Source: Hygrophila difformis (lineage: Eukaryota; Streptophyta; Magnoliopsida; Lamiales; Acanthaceae). Taken from it: a DNA stretch of 64,000 nucleotides. Where the stretch lies: the NCBI GenBank assembly GCA_030278955.1, contig JAOANR010000015.1:40208487-40272486 (forward strand). Direction: 5' to 3'. The notes under the pieces were generated by a model that was given only the letters and a program-made list of their open reading frames with translations, searched no databases and was not told the origin of the DNA. Position 1 is the stretch's first letter, and the number at the start of each line of letters is the position of its first letter. Shown piece after piece: positions 63,961 through 64,000 of this stretch. Both the position numbers and the translations under genes were made by a program.

Positions 63961-64000
63961 CTGTAATAGATCAAAAAACATCAACTAAGAAAAGACATAA

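Overview
The window is nuclear DNA of a flowering plant, most likely a eudicot. It has spliced genes with GT..AG introns, AT-rich spacers, microsatellites, MITEs and very large Ty3/gypsy retrotransposons of the Athila lineage. The species cannot be named from sequence alone.

Left arm (1-13152): a minus-strand gag scrap at the very start, then a complete rhomboid-like/TMEM115 gene (plus, 1857-4850, 8 exons). It converges on a complete clade-V-type MLO gene (minus, 5249-9784, 15 exons). The MLO upstream region carries a GA microsatellite, a Stowaway-type MITE and an opposed pair of ATT/TAA microsatellites.

Middle (13153-56463): a nest of mobile elements, read from target-site duplications (TSDs) and ends. 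A PIF/Harbinger-like shell (TTA TSD) holds a solo LTR of a different retroelement (14871-55695, TSD TAAAG). The solo LTR is interrupted by a ~19.6 kb Athila element (outer, 15305-54740, TSD CATCG). The outer gag gene is interrupted by a second, 19.8 kb Athila element (inner, 20991-40826, TSD GCCCG). A 726-bp hAT-type element (47552-48277, TSD GACCCAGT) sits in the 3' region of the outer element. The inner LTRs have equal length and I found only two differences between them. The outer LTRs differ at about 13 sites plus two indels, which agrees with the nesting order.

Two features of the Athila pair deserve attention. First, each carries a two-exon gene for an F-box protein between pol and the 3' LTR, where Athila elements usually have an env-like gene. 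Second, each has clusters of nested inverted-repeat modules in the order forward-forward-reverse-reverse. These lie just upstream of the TATA box of the LTR promoter, again in the LTR leader, and again just upstream of the F-box gene's TATA box. The architecture is shared but the motif is not: inner TTGTCGCGGA/TCCGCGACAA, outer CTACGGCGCTA/TAGCGCCGTAG. The unrelated solo LTR has a third version, ATGCGGTCT/AGACCGCAT. A conserved layout with exchanged sequence, next to a captured regulatory-type gene, is the best candidate here for an undescribed system.

Right arm (56464-64000): another Stowaway-type MITE, a complete serine carboxypeptidase-like gene of the SCPL24/25/26 type (minus, 57455-59663, 9 exons), and the 3' seven exons of a taxilin-like coiled-coil gene (minus, 60854-63960) that runs off the window.
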